From Streptomyces sp. NBC_00440 (GTDB lineage: Bacteria; Actinomycetota; Actinomycetes; Streptomycetales; Streptomycetaceae): a stretch of 64,000 nucleotides of DNA. The notes beneath the pieces are model-generated. The model was not told the DNA's origin. It was given only the letters and a program-made list of their open reading frames with translations, and ran no database searches. The stretch covers positions 372,001 to 436,000 of the forward strand of contig NZ_CP107921.1 in the NCBI RefSeq assembly GCF_036014215.1, given 5' to 3'. Position numbers and translations under genes: made by a program. This document shows, one piece after another, positions 1-8,509 of the stretch (position 1 is the stretch's first letter; each line of letters begins with the position of its first letter).

Positions 1-364
1 CGCCGACGAGCAGGGAGAGACCCACGATCCCGTTGCAGGTGATCATCACCGCGGCGAAGACGGTGTCCCGGGCGAGTGAGGAGTACTTGGAGCCGCCGTC
101 GGCCATCAGTGTGACGATGAGCGCCACCTCGATGACGGTGACGGCGACCGCCAGCACCAGTGACCCGAAGGGTTCCCCCACCCGGTGGGCGATCACCTCG
201 GCGTGGTGCACGGCGGCCAGCACCGCTCCGGCCAGGCAGAGCGCCACCAGGACCACGGCGAAGACCGGCAGATCGCGGCCCCAGCTGAGGATCAGGGCCA
301 CGACAGCGACCACAGGGACCGCGGTGGTCCACTGTGCCGCCAGGGCCCGGCTCGGCGCTCTCAT
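1..364 (-). CDS. Ca2+/H+ antiporter (ChaA-like), 5' part
   Basis: Reading leftwards from an ATG at 364 gives 121 residues of a hydrophobic protein that runs off the window edge. Two N-terminal membrane segments are followed by a stretch containing HRVGEPFGSLVLAVAVTVIE, which resembles the conserved alpha-repeat start (GEPFG..LA..VT.IE) of ChaA-type cation/proton antiporters; its acidic residue would take part in ion exchange. Such proteins usually have about 11 membrane segments and 360 residues, so about a third is visible. The downstream neighbour is outside the window; upstream lies the separate acyl-CoA synthetase unit. The family call is good, the ion is inferred. Confidence 0.8.
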   Translation of the reverse strand, partial: MRAPSRALAAQWTTAVPVVAVVALILSWGRDLPVFAVVLVALCLAGAVLAAVHHAEVIAHRVGEPFGSLVLAVAVTVIEVALIVTLMADGGSKYSSLARDTVFAAVMITCNGIVGLSLLVG

Positions 365-447
365 GGGGCCACGCTGGCAGAGATGATCAGCGGCTGCCCG
401 GCGAGCCCGCCCTGCCGGGCGGGACGGCAGGGCTCCGCCCGGAGAGG

Positions 448-2010
448 TCAGACGGCGCGCTCGTGGCCCTCCCAGTACGGTTCGCGCAGCCGCCGCTTGT
501 AGAGCTTGCCGTTGGGGTCGCGAGGCATCGTCTCGATGAAGTCGACGGTCCTGGGGCGTTTGTACCCGGCGAGCCGGGACTCGCAGTGGGCGAGGATCTC
601 GGCGGCGAGCGCATCGCCGGGCTCGGCGCCCTCGGCCGGTTCGATGACGGCCTTGACCTCCTCGCCCCAGTCGGTGTGCGGGATGCCGAAGGCCGCGGCG
701 TCGGCGACCGCGGGGTGGGTGAGCAGCGCGGACTCGATCTCGGCCGGGTAGATGTTGACCCCGCCGGAGATGATCATGTCGATCTTGCGGTCGCGGAGGA
801 AGAGGTAGCCGTCCTCGTCGAGCAGGCCCAGATCGCCGACGGTGAAGAAGTCGCCGATGCGGTTCTTCGCCGTCTTGGCCTCGTCCTTGTGGTAGCTGAA
901 GCCGCCGGTGGACATCTTCATGTAGACGGTGCCGAGTTCGCCGGGCGGCAGCCGGTTGCCGTCGTCGTCGTGGATGGCGAGTTCGCTGATGGGCCAGGCC
1001 TTGCCGACGGTGCCCGGCTTCTTCAGCCAGTCCTCGGCCGTGGCGAAGGCGCCGCCGCCCTCGCTGGCCGCGTAGTACTCCTCGACGCAGTGGCCCCACC
1101 ACTCGATCATCGCCCGCTTGACGTGGTCGGGGCAGGGCGCGGCGCCGTGGATGGCATGGCGCATCGACGTCACGTCGTACCGCCCCTTGACCTCGTCCGG
1201 CAGGGCGAGGAGGCGGTGGAACTGGGTCGGGACCATGTGCGTGTGCGTGCATCCGTGCGCGTCGATGGCGCGCAGCATCTCCTCGGGCGTCCACTTGTCC
1301 ATCAGGACCAGGGGGTGGCCGATGTGCAGGGCAGCGCCGGCGAACTGGAGCACGGCGGTGTGGTAGAGCGGCGAGCAGACGAGGTGGACGTTGCCGTCGA
1401 AGGGCTTGATCCCGAAGATCCCGAGGAACCCGCCGAGGTAGGTCTCCTCGGGCAGCTTGCCGGACAGCGGCCGGCGGATGCCGCGGGGCCGTCCGGTGGT
1501 GCCCGAGGTGTAGTTCATCACCCAGCCGAGAGTGCGGTCCTCCGGTACGGATCCCGGCTGCCCGCCGGGGAGTTCGCCGTAGGGACGGAAGCCCGGTATG
1601 GCGCCGACCGCGTACCGGTGGGTCGCGGGGAGCCCGGCTTCGTCCGCCGCTGTGGTCGCCGCTTCGGCGAACCGCTCGTGGGCGATGAGGACCTTGGCCC
1701 CCGAGTCGGAGACGATCCAGGCGATCTCAGGACCCACGAAGTGGTGGTTGACCGGGACCAGATAGAGACCGGCCTGCGAGGCGGCCAGATACGCGGTGAG
1801 GAACTCGACGCTGTTCGGCAGGACGACCGCGAAGGCGTCCCCGCGCTCCAGACCGGCGGCGCGCAGTCCGTGCACCAGCTGGTTGACGGCCGTGTGCAGC
1901 CGTCCGGCGGTCCACTCCTCGCCGTCGGGTGCGATCACGACCGTGCGGCCGGGGTCGGCGGTGGCCTGGGCCCAGAAGCCGTTGGGGGTTCCGCTGTCCT
2001 TCGCTGCCAT
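448..2010 (-). CDS. Acyl-CoA synthetase (AMP-forming, FadD-like)
   Basis: A 520-residue member of the ANL adenylate-forming superfamily, which activates a carboxylic acid with ATP and joins it to CoA. The P-loop YTSGTTGRPRG lies near residue 165, the hinge/adenylate region around GDLGLLDEDGYLFLRDRKID near residue 400, and the C-terminal catalytic lysine in the NGKLYKR motif near residue 503. The ATG start at 2010 shares one base with the stop of the upstream nitronate monooxygenase-like gene (TGATG), so the two are translationally coupled. The open frame extends further upstream, but that part overlaps the neighbour and does not look like protein. The substrate cannot be told; length and motifs fit medium- or long-chain or aryl acids. 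Confidence 0.9.
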   Translation of the reverse strand: MAAKDSGTPNGFWAQATADPGRTVVIAPDGEEWTAGRLHTAVNQLVHGLRAAGLERGDAFAVVLPNSVEFLTAYLAASQAGLYLVPVNHHFVGPEIAWIVSDSGAKVLIAHERFAEAATTAADEAGLPATHRYAVGAIPGFRPYGELPGGQPGSVPEDRTLGWVMNYTSGTTGRPRGIRRPLSGKLPEETYLGGFLGIFGIKPFDGNVHLVCSPLYHTAVLQFAGAALHIGHPLVLMDKWTPEEMLRAIDAHGCTHTHMVPTQFHRLLALPDEVKGRYDVTSMRHAIHGAAPCPDHVKRAMIEWWGHCVEEYYAASEGGGAFATAEDWLKKPGTVGKAWPISELAIHDDDGNRLPPGELGTVYMKMSTGGFSYHKDEAKTAKNRIGDFFTVGDLGLLDEDGYLFLRDRKIDMIISGGVNIYPAEIESALLTHPAVADAAAFGIPHTDWGEEVKAVIEPAEGAEPGDALAAEILAHCESRLAGYKRPRTVDFIETMPRDPNGKLYKRRLREPYWEGHERAV

Positions 2011-3116
2011 CAGTGACTCCGTCCTGCGATGCGGTTGATCCGGTCGACGGCCCGCTCGAAGCCGCGGGTCAGTTCGTCGAAGACCTCCTGGACACCGCGT
2101 TCGGAGTTCATCCGGCCGACGATCTGGCCCACCGGGGTGCCGAGCAGCGGCGCGACCTCGTACTTCTGGATCCGGGAGACCGCGTCGGCGACGAGCAGAC
2201 CCTGGAGCGGCATGGGCAGAGTGCCGGGCCCTGCGGGATCGTCCCAGGCGTCGGTCCATTCGGTACGGAGCTGACGGGCGGGTTTTCCGGTGAGCGCGCG
2301 GGAGCGCACGGTGTCGCCGGAGCCCGCCTCGATGAGCTTTTGGGTGAGGGCGCGGGAGTGCATCTCGGCCTCGGTCGTGGTGAGCCAGAGCGAGCCGAGC
2401 CAGACGCCCTGGGCGCCGAGCGCGATACCGGCGGCGATCTGCTCCCCGCTGCCGATCCCGCCGGCGGCCAGCACCGGCAGCGGGGACACGGCATCGACCA
2501 CGTCGGGTGTCAGCACCATGGAGGCGATGTCCCCGGTGTGGCCGCCCGCCTCGTACCCCTGGGCCACGACGATGTCGATGCCGGCCTCGGCATGGCGGCG
2601 GGCGTGCTTGGCACTGCCGGCCAGTGCCGCGACCAGGACATCGTGGCGGTGGGCGCGTTCGATGACGTCGGCGGGCGGCGAGCCGAGGGCGTTGGCGAGC
2701 AGTTTGATCGGATAGTCGAAGGCGACGTCGAGCTGGTTGCGGGCGACCTGTTCCATCCACCCGGTGATCCGCCAGCCGGAGGGTTCCCCCTCGGGCCACG
2801 CGGGAACCCCGTGTTTGGCGAGGGTCTCCTCCACGAACCGGCGGTGCCCCTCCGGGATCATCGCCTCGACCTCGGCCTCCGTCACCCCCTCCACCTTTTT
2901 CGCGGGCATGACGACGTCGAGGCCGTACGGCAGCCCGCCGGTGTGCTCCTGCATCCAGTCGAGATCACGCGCCAGTTCGTCGGGGGCGGTGTACCGGACC
3001 GCTCCGAGTACCCCGAATCCGCCGGCCCGGGTGATGGCGGCGGCCACGGCGGGAAAGGGCGTGAAGCCGAAGATTGCGTGCTCGATCCCCAGTTTCTTGC
3101 TCAGCTCCGTCTCCAT
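2010..3116 (-). CDS. Nitronate monooxygenase / 2-nitropropane dioxygenase-like FMN enzyme
   Basis: A 368-residue TIM-barrel flavoprotein. The N-terminal FGFTPFPAVAAAITRAGGFG matches the start of the nitronate monooxygenase family, AQGYEAGGHTGD near residue 180 is the region carrying the conserved catalytic His, and AAGGIGSGEQIAAGIALGA near 215 forms the phosphate-binding end of the barrel. The family oxidises alkyl nitronates with O2, but many actinobacterial members sit beside fatty-acid genes and have unproven roles. Here it is coupled to an acyl-CoA synthetase, which suggests lipid or aromatic-acid metabolism rather than nitroalkane defence. It probably heads the operon; an inverted repeat lies about 50 bp upstream. 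Confidence 0.85.
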   Translation of the reverse strand: METELSKKLGIEHAIFGFTPFPAVAAAITRAGGFGVLGAVRYTAPDELARDLDWMQEHTGGLPYGLDVVMPAKKVEGVTEAEVEAMIPEGHRRFVEETLAKHGVPAWPEGEPSGWRITGWMEQVARNQLDVAFDYPIKLLANALGSPPADVIERAHRHDVLVAALAGSAKHARRHAEAGIDIVVAQGYEAGGHTGDIASMVLTPDVVDAVSPLPVLAAGGIGSGEQIAAGIALGAQGVWLGSLWLTTTEAEMHSRALTQKLIEAGSGDTVRSRALTGKPARQLRTEWTDAWDDPAGPGTLPMPLQGLLVADAVSRIQKYEVAPLLGTPVGQIVGRMNSERGVQEVFDELTRGFERAVDRINRIAGRSH

Positions 3117-3159
3117 GGGGCGCAGGATGCCCCAGCGGAGCAGCCGAGGGAAGAGATTT

Positions 3160-3176
3160 TCTGATGCTGTGTCAGA
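3160..3176. promoter_or_regulatory. Inverted repeat between divergent genes (candidate operator)
   Basis: TCTGA and TCAGA arms separated by 7 bp lie in a local AT-rich patch between the minus-strand nitronate monooxygenase gene and the plus-strand serine hydrolase. This spacing suits a TetR- or GntR-type dimer. No regulator gene is adjacent, so this is suggestive only. Confidence 0.35.
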
Positions 3177-3287
3177 TTCTTTGGAGCGCCGGGGACACGC
3201 GGTACGAGGGTTGACACCCCCGTACCGATGGCAGAAAGTTTCCGCAGTCGATCAAGGCCCCGAAAGATACTTTCAAGGAGTGCTGGG

Positions 3288-5150
3288 ATGAGCGGCAACG
3301 CGGCGGGCGGGGACATCAGCAGGCGCGGGCTGGGCGGCGGAATGCTGGCCCTGGGAGGGGCACTCGCCCTGGCCTCGCTCCCGCTGGGACCGGCCGCCGC
3401 GACCGCGGGACCGGCCGCGGGTTCCGGATCCGGGCACGGCGCGGACCCAGGCGCTCCGAACTCGGGCCCGAACTCGAACTCCGGCTCCGGCTCCGGGCGT
3501 ACGACGCTCCGCCGCGGCACCGCCGAGCAGGCCGGTCTGCTGCCGGACCCACTGCGCCAACTGGTCAGCGACGCCCGGGCGTTCCTCGGCCCCTCCCCCA
3601 CCCACCCGTGGTACGCGGGCGCCGTTCTGCTCGCCGGGCGCGGCGGCACGGTGGCGCTGCACGAGCCCATCGGACACGCGGTGCGTTACTCGGCGTACGA
3701 CGAGAAGTCCGACACCGGCGTCGAGTTCCCCGCGGATGAGCAGATCGCGGCAGACCGGGACACCCTCTACGACCTGGCCTCCGTCTCCAAGCTCTTCACG
3801 TCCCTCGTGGCGGTGCAGCAGATCGAACGGGGCACGCTGGAGCTGACCGCGAAGGTCGCCTCGTACCTCCCCGAGTTCGGCGCGGCCGGCAAGGGGGACA
3901 TGACGGTACGCCAGCTCCTCACGCACACCTCCGGATTCCGCGCGACGCTGGCGCTGTACAAGGAGCCGACGCGGGAGGGGAGACTGCGGATGCTGTGGAA
4001 CGAGGCGCCGATCAACACCCCCGGTACCGCGTATCTCTACTCCGACCTCAACCTCATCTCGTTGCAGCTGGTCCTGGAGCGGATCACCGGGCGCACGCTC
4101 GACGTGCTGGTCCGTGAGGGGATCACCGCACCGCTCGGGATGCACCGCACGCGATACAACCCGCCCGCCGCCTGGAAGCCGCGGATCGCGGCCACCGAGG
4201 ACGCCAGGCGGCCCTGGTCGGGCCTCGACCGCGGGCTGGTCTGGGGAGAGGTGCACGACGAGAACGCCTACAGTTTCGGCGGGGTCGCCGGTCAGGCCGG
4301 AGTCTTCTCCTGCGCCTGGGACTTGGCGGTGCTCGCCCGCACCCTGCTGAACGGCGGCGCGTACGGACCCGCCCGCATCCTGCGTCCCGACTCCGTCGGT
4401 CTGCTGTTCACCGACTTCAACACCGCGTTCCCGGGCGACAATCACGGTCTGGGCTTCGAGCTCTACCAGCACTGGTACATGGGCGCGATGGCCACCCCAC
4501 GCACCGCGGGCCACACCGGGTTCACCGGAACCAGCCTGGTGCTCGACCCGTCAACCGACTCCTTCCTGATCATGCTGGGCAACTCGGTCCACCCGGTGCG
4601 CAACTGGCGTACGGGGAGCGCCCCCCGGGTCCAGGCGGGCAACAGCCTGGCGCGGGCGGTGCCGGTGCGTCCCGCGCACGGGCGTACGGCCTGGTTCTCC
4701 GGCATGGCGAGTGCGACGACGGCCACCCTGACCCTGCCCGCCGTCGTCCCGGCGTCCGGGCGGGCACGGCTCGGCGCCTCGGTGTGGTGGGACAGCGAAC
4801 CGCACGCCGACTTCCTGTTCCTGGAGGCGTCGGCGGACACCGGTGCGGCCTGGCAGCCGGTGCCCTTCTCCACCACCGCCGAGGGGCAGCGACCCGAGAA
4901 CCGTCCGGCGGGCTCCGTGGACGGCTGGTCGGGCCGCGTCTGGCACCGGCTGGAGGCGGATCTGACAGCGTGGCGCGGCAAGGCGGTGCGGTTGCGCTGG
5001 CGTTACACGACCGATCAGCTGTACGTGGGCCGCGGGGCGTACGTCACCGGCATCGTGGTCGGGGACGGCCGCCGTACGGTCTTCGACGAGGCCCGGGCGT
5101 CGGACGCGGCCCGGATCGAGGCGACCGGCTGGGTGCGTTCCGCGGACTGA
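3288..5150 (+). CDS. Exported beta-lactamase-family serine hydrolase
   Basis: A 620-residue protein with a Tat-type leader (SRRGLGGG followed by a hydrophobic stretch and AAA sites), then a Gly/Ser/Pro-rich linker to about residue 85. The catalytic domain has the SxxK motif in LASVSKLF near residue 165, a Tyr-type motif YSDLN near 250, and HTGFTG near 410 in the position of the KTG box, as in class C beta-lactamase, esterase EstB and D-aminopeptidase relatives. From about residue 460 a further domain (DSEPHADFLFLEAS...) resembles the jelly-roll accessory domains of secreted peptidases. The ATG at 3288 was chosen because AAGGAG lies 7 bp before it; the longer frame from 3228 lacks this. Substrate unknown; D-amino peptides or esters are plausible. 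Confidence 0.85.
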   Translation: MSGNAAGGDISRRGLGGGMLALGGALALASLPLGPAAATAGPAAGSGSGHGADPGAPNSGPNSNSGSGSGRTTLRRGTAEQAGLLPDPLRQLVSDARAFLGPSPTHPWYAGAVLLAGRGGTVALHEPIGHAVRYSAYDEKSDTGVEFPADEQIAADRDTLYDLASVSKLFTSLVAVQQIERGTLELTAKVASYLPEFGAAGKGDMTVRQLLTHTSGFRATLALYKEPTREGRLRMLWNEAPINTPGTAYLYSDLNLISLQLVLERITGRTLDVLVREGITAPLGMHRTRYNPPAAWKPRIAATEDARRPWSGLDRGLVWGEVHDENAYSFGGVAGQAGVFSCAWDLAVLARTLLNGGAYGPARILRPDSVGLLFTDFNTAFPGDNHGLGFELYQHWYMGAMATPRTAGHTGFTGTSLVLDPSTDSFLIMLGNSVHPVRNWRTGSAPRVQAGNSLARAVPVRPAHGRTAWFSGMASATTATLTLPAVVPASGRARLGASVWWDSEPHADFLFLEASADTGAAWQPVPFSTTAEGQRPENRPAGSVDGWSGRVWHRLEADLTAWRGKAVRLRWRYTTDQLYVGRGAYVTGIVVGDGRRTVFDEARASDAARIEATGWVRSAD

Positions 5151-5306
5151 CGCGGCCGGTGACACCCGGTCAGGAGGTCTCGGCGCACGACCGGTTCATC
5201 CGGCCCGCGGAGATCGTACAGAAATCGCACAGAGATTCATGTCACATACAGGGATTCCCGCCTCCTCTGCAACCGATCTGATGCCCGGGACGTGATATCG
5301 GTTCGG

Positions 5307-5347
5307 AGATCACTTACAGATCGCTTACTCACGCGTAGATCACTTAC
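5307..5347. repeat. Three 11-bp direct repeats upstream of a lipoprotein gene
   Basis: AGATCACTTAC occurs at 5307-5317 and 5337-5347, with the one-base variant AGATCGCTTAC at 5318-5328 directly after the first copy. The array ends 25 bp before the start codon of the DUF4232 lipoprotein gene. Same-strand 11-mers one helical turn apart suggest a regulator binding cooperatively to one DNA face. Confidence 0.6.
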
Positions 5348-5372
5348 GCACGATTCCAGGGGCCCCACACTC

Positions 5373-6104
5373 ATGACCACACAGCTGAACCGACTCCCCC
5401 GCCGGATGGCAGCCCTTCTCGCTGTCACCGCGCTCAGCCTCGGCGCCGCCGCCTGTTCGTCGTCGTCCGACGACAAGGCATCGGGGGATTCCTCATCGGC
5501 CACCTCGTCCGAGAGCGCCACGTCGGGCCAGGGGACGGCCGGTTCGGACAGCTCCAGCAGCTCGGCCTCCGGCAAGGACTCCAGCGGCACTGCGTCCAAC
5601 AGCGGTACGAACGCGACGGAGAGCTCCTCCACCGGTGGCGGCAAGGGAGCGGCGGCGGGCAGCTCAGCGGGATCGCGCTGCCACACCGCCGATCTGAAGG
5701 CGGCCTTCGCCACGGGCGGCGACGCCGTGCCCGACATGAAGTCCGACAACCAGACGCAGGCCTCGGTGGCGTTCACCAACATCGGCAAGAGCACCTGCAC
5801 GCTGACCGGCTTCGCCGGCGTCGACATGGTCGGCGACCAGGCGTCCGACGGCACCTGGTCGCTGGCGCGCTCCTCGAAGCCGACCACCACCGTCTCGCTG
5901 TCGCCCGGAGACACCACCGACTTCAGCATCACGCTCGGCGCGACCACGGAGAAGGGCTCGGGCAGCTTCCAGCCCGGTCTGGTGCGGATCACCCCGCCCA
6001 ACGAGAAGACCCAGTTCGCGCTGAAGTGGCCGTTCGGTGGCGCTGTCACCAAGCAGGACGGCGCCACCCACCCGGCGACGTACGTCAACCCGATCGGGTC
6101 CTGA
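5373..6104 (+). CDS. DUF4232-type secreted lipoprotein
   Basis: A 243-residue protein. A short basic N-terminus (LNRLPRRM), a hydrophobic core and LGAAAC with Cys28 form a lipoprotein signal. Residues 29 to about 100 are almost only Ser, Gly, Thr, Ala and Asp, a flexible linker. From about 105 (CHTADLKAAF) to the end it fits the DUF4232 fold: an Ig-like beta sandwich with two Cys, a FTNIGKSTCTLTGFAGVDM motif and a closing Pro-rich strand. The role of such proteins is unknown; they sit on the outer membrane face. The ATG at 5373 is preferred to an upstream start at 5292 since only it places the signal peptide at the N-terminus. Direct repeats just upstream suggest regulated expression. Confidence 0.8.
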   Translation: MTTQLNRLPRRMAALLAVTALSLGAAACSSSSDDKASGDSSSATSSESATSGQGTAGSDSSSSSASGKDSSGTASNSGTNATESSSTGGGKGAAAGSSAGSRCHTADLKAAFATGGDAVPDMKSDNQTQASVAFTNIGKSTCTLTGFAGVDMVGDQASDGTWSLARSSKPTTTVSLSPGDTTDFSITLGATTEKGSGSFQPGLVRITPPNEKTQFALKWPFGGAVTKQDGATHPATYVNPIGS

Positions 6105-6271
6105 CACCCGGGTCCTGTCCGGCTCTTCACGGTCCACGCGATCGTCGAAAGTTCTTCGCAGTTCTTCGTGGTCTTCGCGGACCGTAAGGCCGTGAGACCG
6201 TCGCGGGCCGGACAGGGCCCCGTTCTTTTGATACCGCCGGACTGATACCTGCCGCCCCGCACAGCGGCGGC

Positions 6272-8509
6272 TCACAGCCCCGGCGCGCTCCGCTGCTGCC
6301 GGCGCGCGGCGACCTGGCGGTACAGCTCCGCGGCCTCGTCCCCGCAGCCCAGCTGCTCCAGGCAGTGTGCCTCGTCGTTGCGGCTGGCCAGCGCGTCCGG
6401 GTGGTCGAGGCCGAGCACCCGCTCCCGGGCCGCGGCGACCGCCCGGTAGACGGTGAGCGCGTCCGCCCAGCGGCCCAGCCAGCCCAGCCCGACAGCGATT
6501 TCGCGGCGGCTGACCAGGGTGTCCGGGTGGTCGCCGCCCAGCGCCTGTTCGCGCAGTGCGCAGACCTCGCGCGCCTCGGCGAGCGCCTCGTCCCACCGGC
6601 CGAGCCGGCCGAGGTTCACCCCCAGGCCGTGGCGGGCCCGCAGGGTCTCCGGGTCGGCAGGCCCCTGGACCCGGGTGCGGTCGCCGACCAGCGCGCCGAA
6701 CCGTTCGAGGGCTTCCGCGCTGCGGCCCAGCCGGCCCAGGCTGATGGCCACCTCGTAACGGGTGGCGAGGGTGTCGGGGTGATCGGCGCCCAGCGCCTGT
6801 TCACGGGCGGCGGCCACCTCCCGGTAGATCTCCAGCGCCTCCGGCCAGCGCCCCAACTGTCCCAGCGCGTAGGCGACTTCGTACCGGGTCACCAGGGTGT
6901 CCGGGTGCGCGGCGCCGAGCACGGCGGCACGCGCAGCGGCGACCTCGCACGCCATCCGGTGCGAGTCCTCCAGCCGCCCCAGCCTGCTCAGGTTGAAGGC
7001 GAGGTTGTGCCGGCAGCGCAGCGTGTCCGGGTGGTCAGGACCGACGGTGCGCTCCCGGGCGGCGAGCACCGACGCGTACACCTGGTGCGCCTCGAAGTGG
7101 CGGCCGAGCTGACCCAGTACGTACGCGGTCTCCTGCCGGGCGGCGAGGGTCTCGGGATGGTCGGCGCCCAGGGCCCGCTCCCGGCCGTCGGCGACCCGGG
7201 TGAACTCGCGCAGCGCGTCGGCCGCTCGCCCGGTACGGCTCAGTGTGAAGCCCACCTCGTAACGGCTGGCCAGGGTGTCCGGATGGCCGGGGCCGAGGAC
7301 GTACTCACGCTCGGCCGCCACGGCCCGGTGCACCTCCCCCGCCTCCGCCCAGCGGCCCAGCCTGCTCAGGCTCAGCCCGGCGTTGTGGCGGCCGGCGAGC
7401 GCGGCGACCAGATCCGGCGGCGGGGTGGGCCGCTGCCCGGTGGAGACCACAGGGACGGCAGCGGCTCCGCGCGGAGGTCCGGCGGTCGTCCACTCACCGG
7501 TGAGCGCCGTCGCCCGGTCGGTGGGGGTGGAGGTGACCGTCCAGGTCCCGGTGGCCTTGTGGCCGGTGGTCATGGACCGGGTCCAGGGCGGCAGCGGCGG
7601 CAGCCGCGGGGGCAGCTGGACCGCAGGCCCCGGCACGGCCGTCGCGGCCAGCCCTGCCGCCGGTGTCTCCGGGCCGAGCAGCAGGCCGAACTCCCTGGCG
7701 TCCGCGGGGCGCTCGTCCGGGGTCTTGGCGAGCAGGTCGAGGACGGCCCGGTCGAAGAACTCCGGCAGTTCGGACCGGTGGCTGCGCGGTGGTTCGGGCA
7801 CGGTGTCCCGGTGTCCGACGAGCACCGCCCAGGCGTCGTCGAGGTCGAACGGCGGTGCCCCGGTGGCGATTTCGTACAGCACGCACCCCAGTGAGTAGAG
7901 ATCGCTGCGGTGGTCGATCTCACCGCCGCCGATCTGCTCGGGTGACATGTAGTGCGGGGTGCCCATGGCGATGCCGGTACCGGTGAGCCGGGAGGTGAAG
8001 CCGATGTCGTGGCCCAGGCGGGCGATGCCGAAGTCACAGATCTTCACCGTGCCGTCGGTGAGCCGCATGATGTTGGCGGGCTTCAGGTCCCGGTGGACGA
8101 TGCCCTGTTCATGGGTGTACGCGAGGGCGGAGGCGACCTGCCGGGCGATGTCGACGACGTCGGGCACCGGCAGCGGCCGCTGCTCGTTCGCGACGAGGAG
8201 CTGGCTGAGGTTCTGGCCGTCGAGCAGCTCCATGACGAGGTACAGGACGCCCTCGTACTCACCGAAGTCGTGGACGACGGTGACCCCGCGATGCTGGAGG
8301 GAGGCCGCGACCCGCGCCTCGCGGCGGAAGCGCTCGCGCAGCACCCGGGTGAAGGACTGGTCGTGCTGGGGTCCCAGCGGCTTGAGGCACTTGACGGCGA
8401 CATGGCGGCCCAGGGACTCGTCACGCGCCCGCCACACCTCGCCCATGCCCCCGCGCCCGATCGCTTCGAGCAGCCGGTACCGGCCGTGGATCAGCCTGGT
8501 GTCCGCCAT
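6272..8509 (-). CDS. Cytosolic Ser/Thr protein kinase with nine TPR-like repeats
   Basis: A 745-residue Hanks-type kinase. Gly-rich loop GRGGMGE at residues 18-24, VAVK with Lys40, HRDLKPAN near 137, DFG near 160 and a GTPHYMSPEQ activation segment end show an intact catalytic domain (about 10-270). A Pro/Thr-rich linker follows, then from about 365 to 740 nine consecutive repeats of 42 residues, each of the form xxHPDTLxxRxxxAxxLxxLGRxxEA, of the kinesin-light-chain TPR type. There is no membrane segment or PASTA domain, so it should act in the cytosol and use the repeats to recruit a partner. Its start lies 19 bp inside the 3' end of the MpaB-like gene, so the two are cotranscribed. Confidence 0.9.
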   Translation of the reverse strand: MADTRLIHGRYRLLEAIGRGGMGEVWRARDESLGRHVAVKCLKPLGPQHDQSFTRVLRERFRREARVAASLQHRGVTVVHDFGEYEGVLYLVMELLDGQNLSQLLVANEQRPLPVPDVVDIARQVASALAYTHEQGIVHRDLKPANIMRLTDGTVKICDFGIARLGHDIGFTSRLTGTGIAMGTPHYMSPEQIGGGEIDHRSDLYSLGCVLYEIATGAPPFDLDDAWAVLVGHRDTVPEPPRSHRSELPEFFDRAVLDLLAKTPDERPADAREFGLLLGPETPAAGLAATAVPGPAVQLPPRLPPLPPWTRSMTTGHKATGTWTVTSTPTDRATALTGEWTTAGPPRGAAAVPVVSTGQRPTPPPDLVAALAGRHNAGLSLSRLGRWAEAGEVHRAVAAEREYVLGPGHPDTLASRYEVGFTLSRTGRAADALREFTRVADGRERALGADHPETLAARQETAYVLGQLGRHFEAHQVYASVLAARERTVGPDHPDTLRCRHNLAFNLSRLGRLEDSHRMACEVAAARAAVLGAAHPDTLVTRYEVAYALGQLGRWPEALEIYREVAAAREQALGADHPDTLATRYEVAISLGRLGRSAEALERFGALVGDRTRVQGPADPETLRARHGLGVNLGRLGRWDEALAEAREVCALREQALGGDHPDTLVSRREIAVGLGWLGRWADALTVYRAVAAARERVLGLDHPDALASRNDEAHCLEQLGCGDEAAELYRQVAARRQQRSAPGL

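Noticed and set aside
334..2016. 560-residue plus-strand frame opposite the acyl-CoA synthetase
   Set aside because: It mirrors a gene with strong motifs, and its sequence is Arg/Gly/Val/Asp-rich without any domain. The same holds for long shadows at 36176-37618, 43460-45118, 49070-50779 and 51679-54417.
6114..6216. 10-bp inverted repeat (CCTGTCCGGC/GCCGGACAGG) between the lipoprotein and kinase genes
   Set aside because: The 83-nt loop is too long for a simple terminator, though a T-rich stretch follows the right arm; convergent genes here may still end in it.
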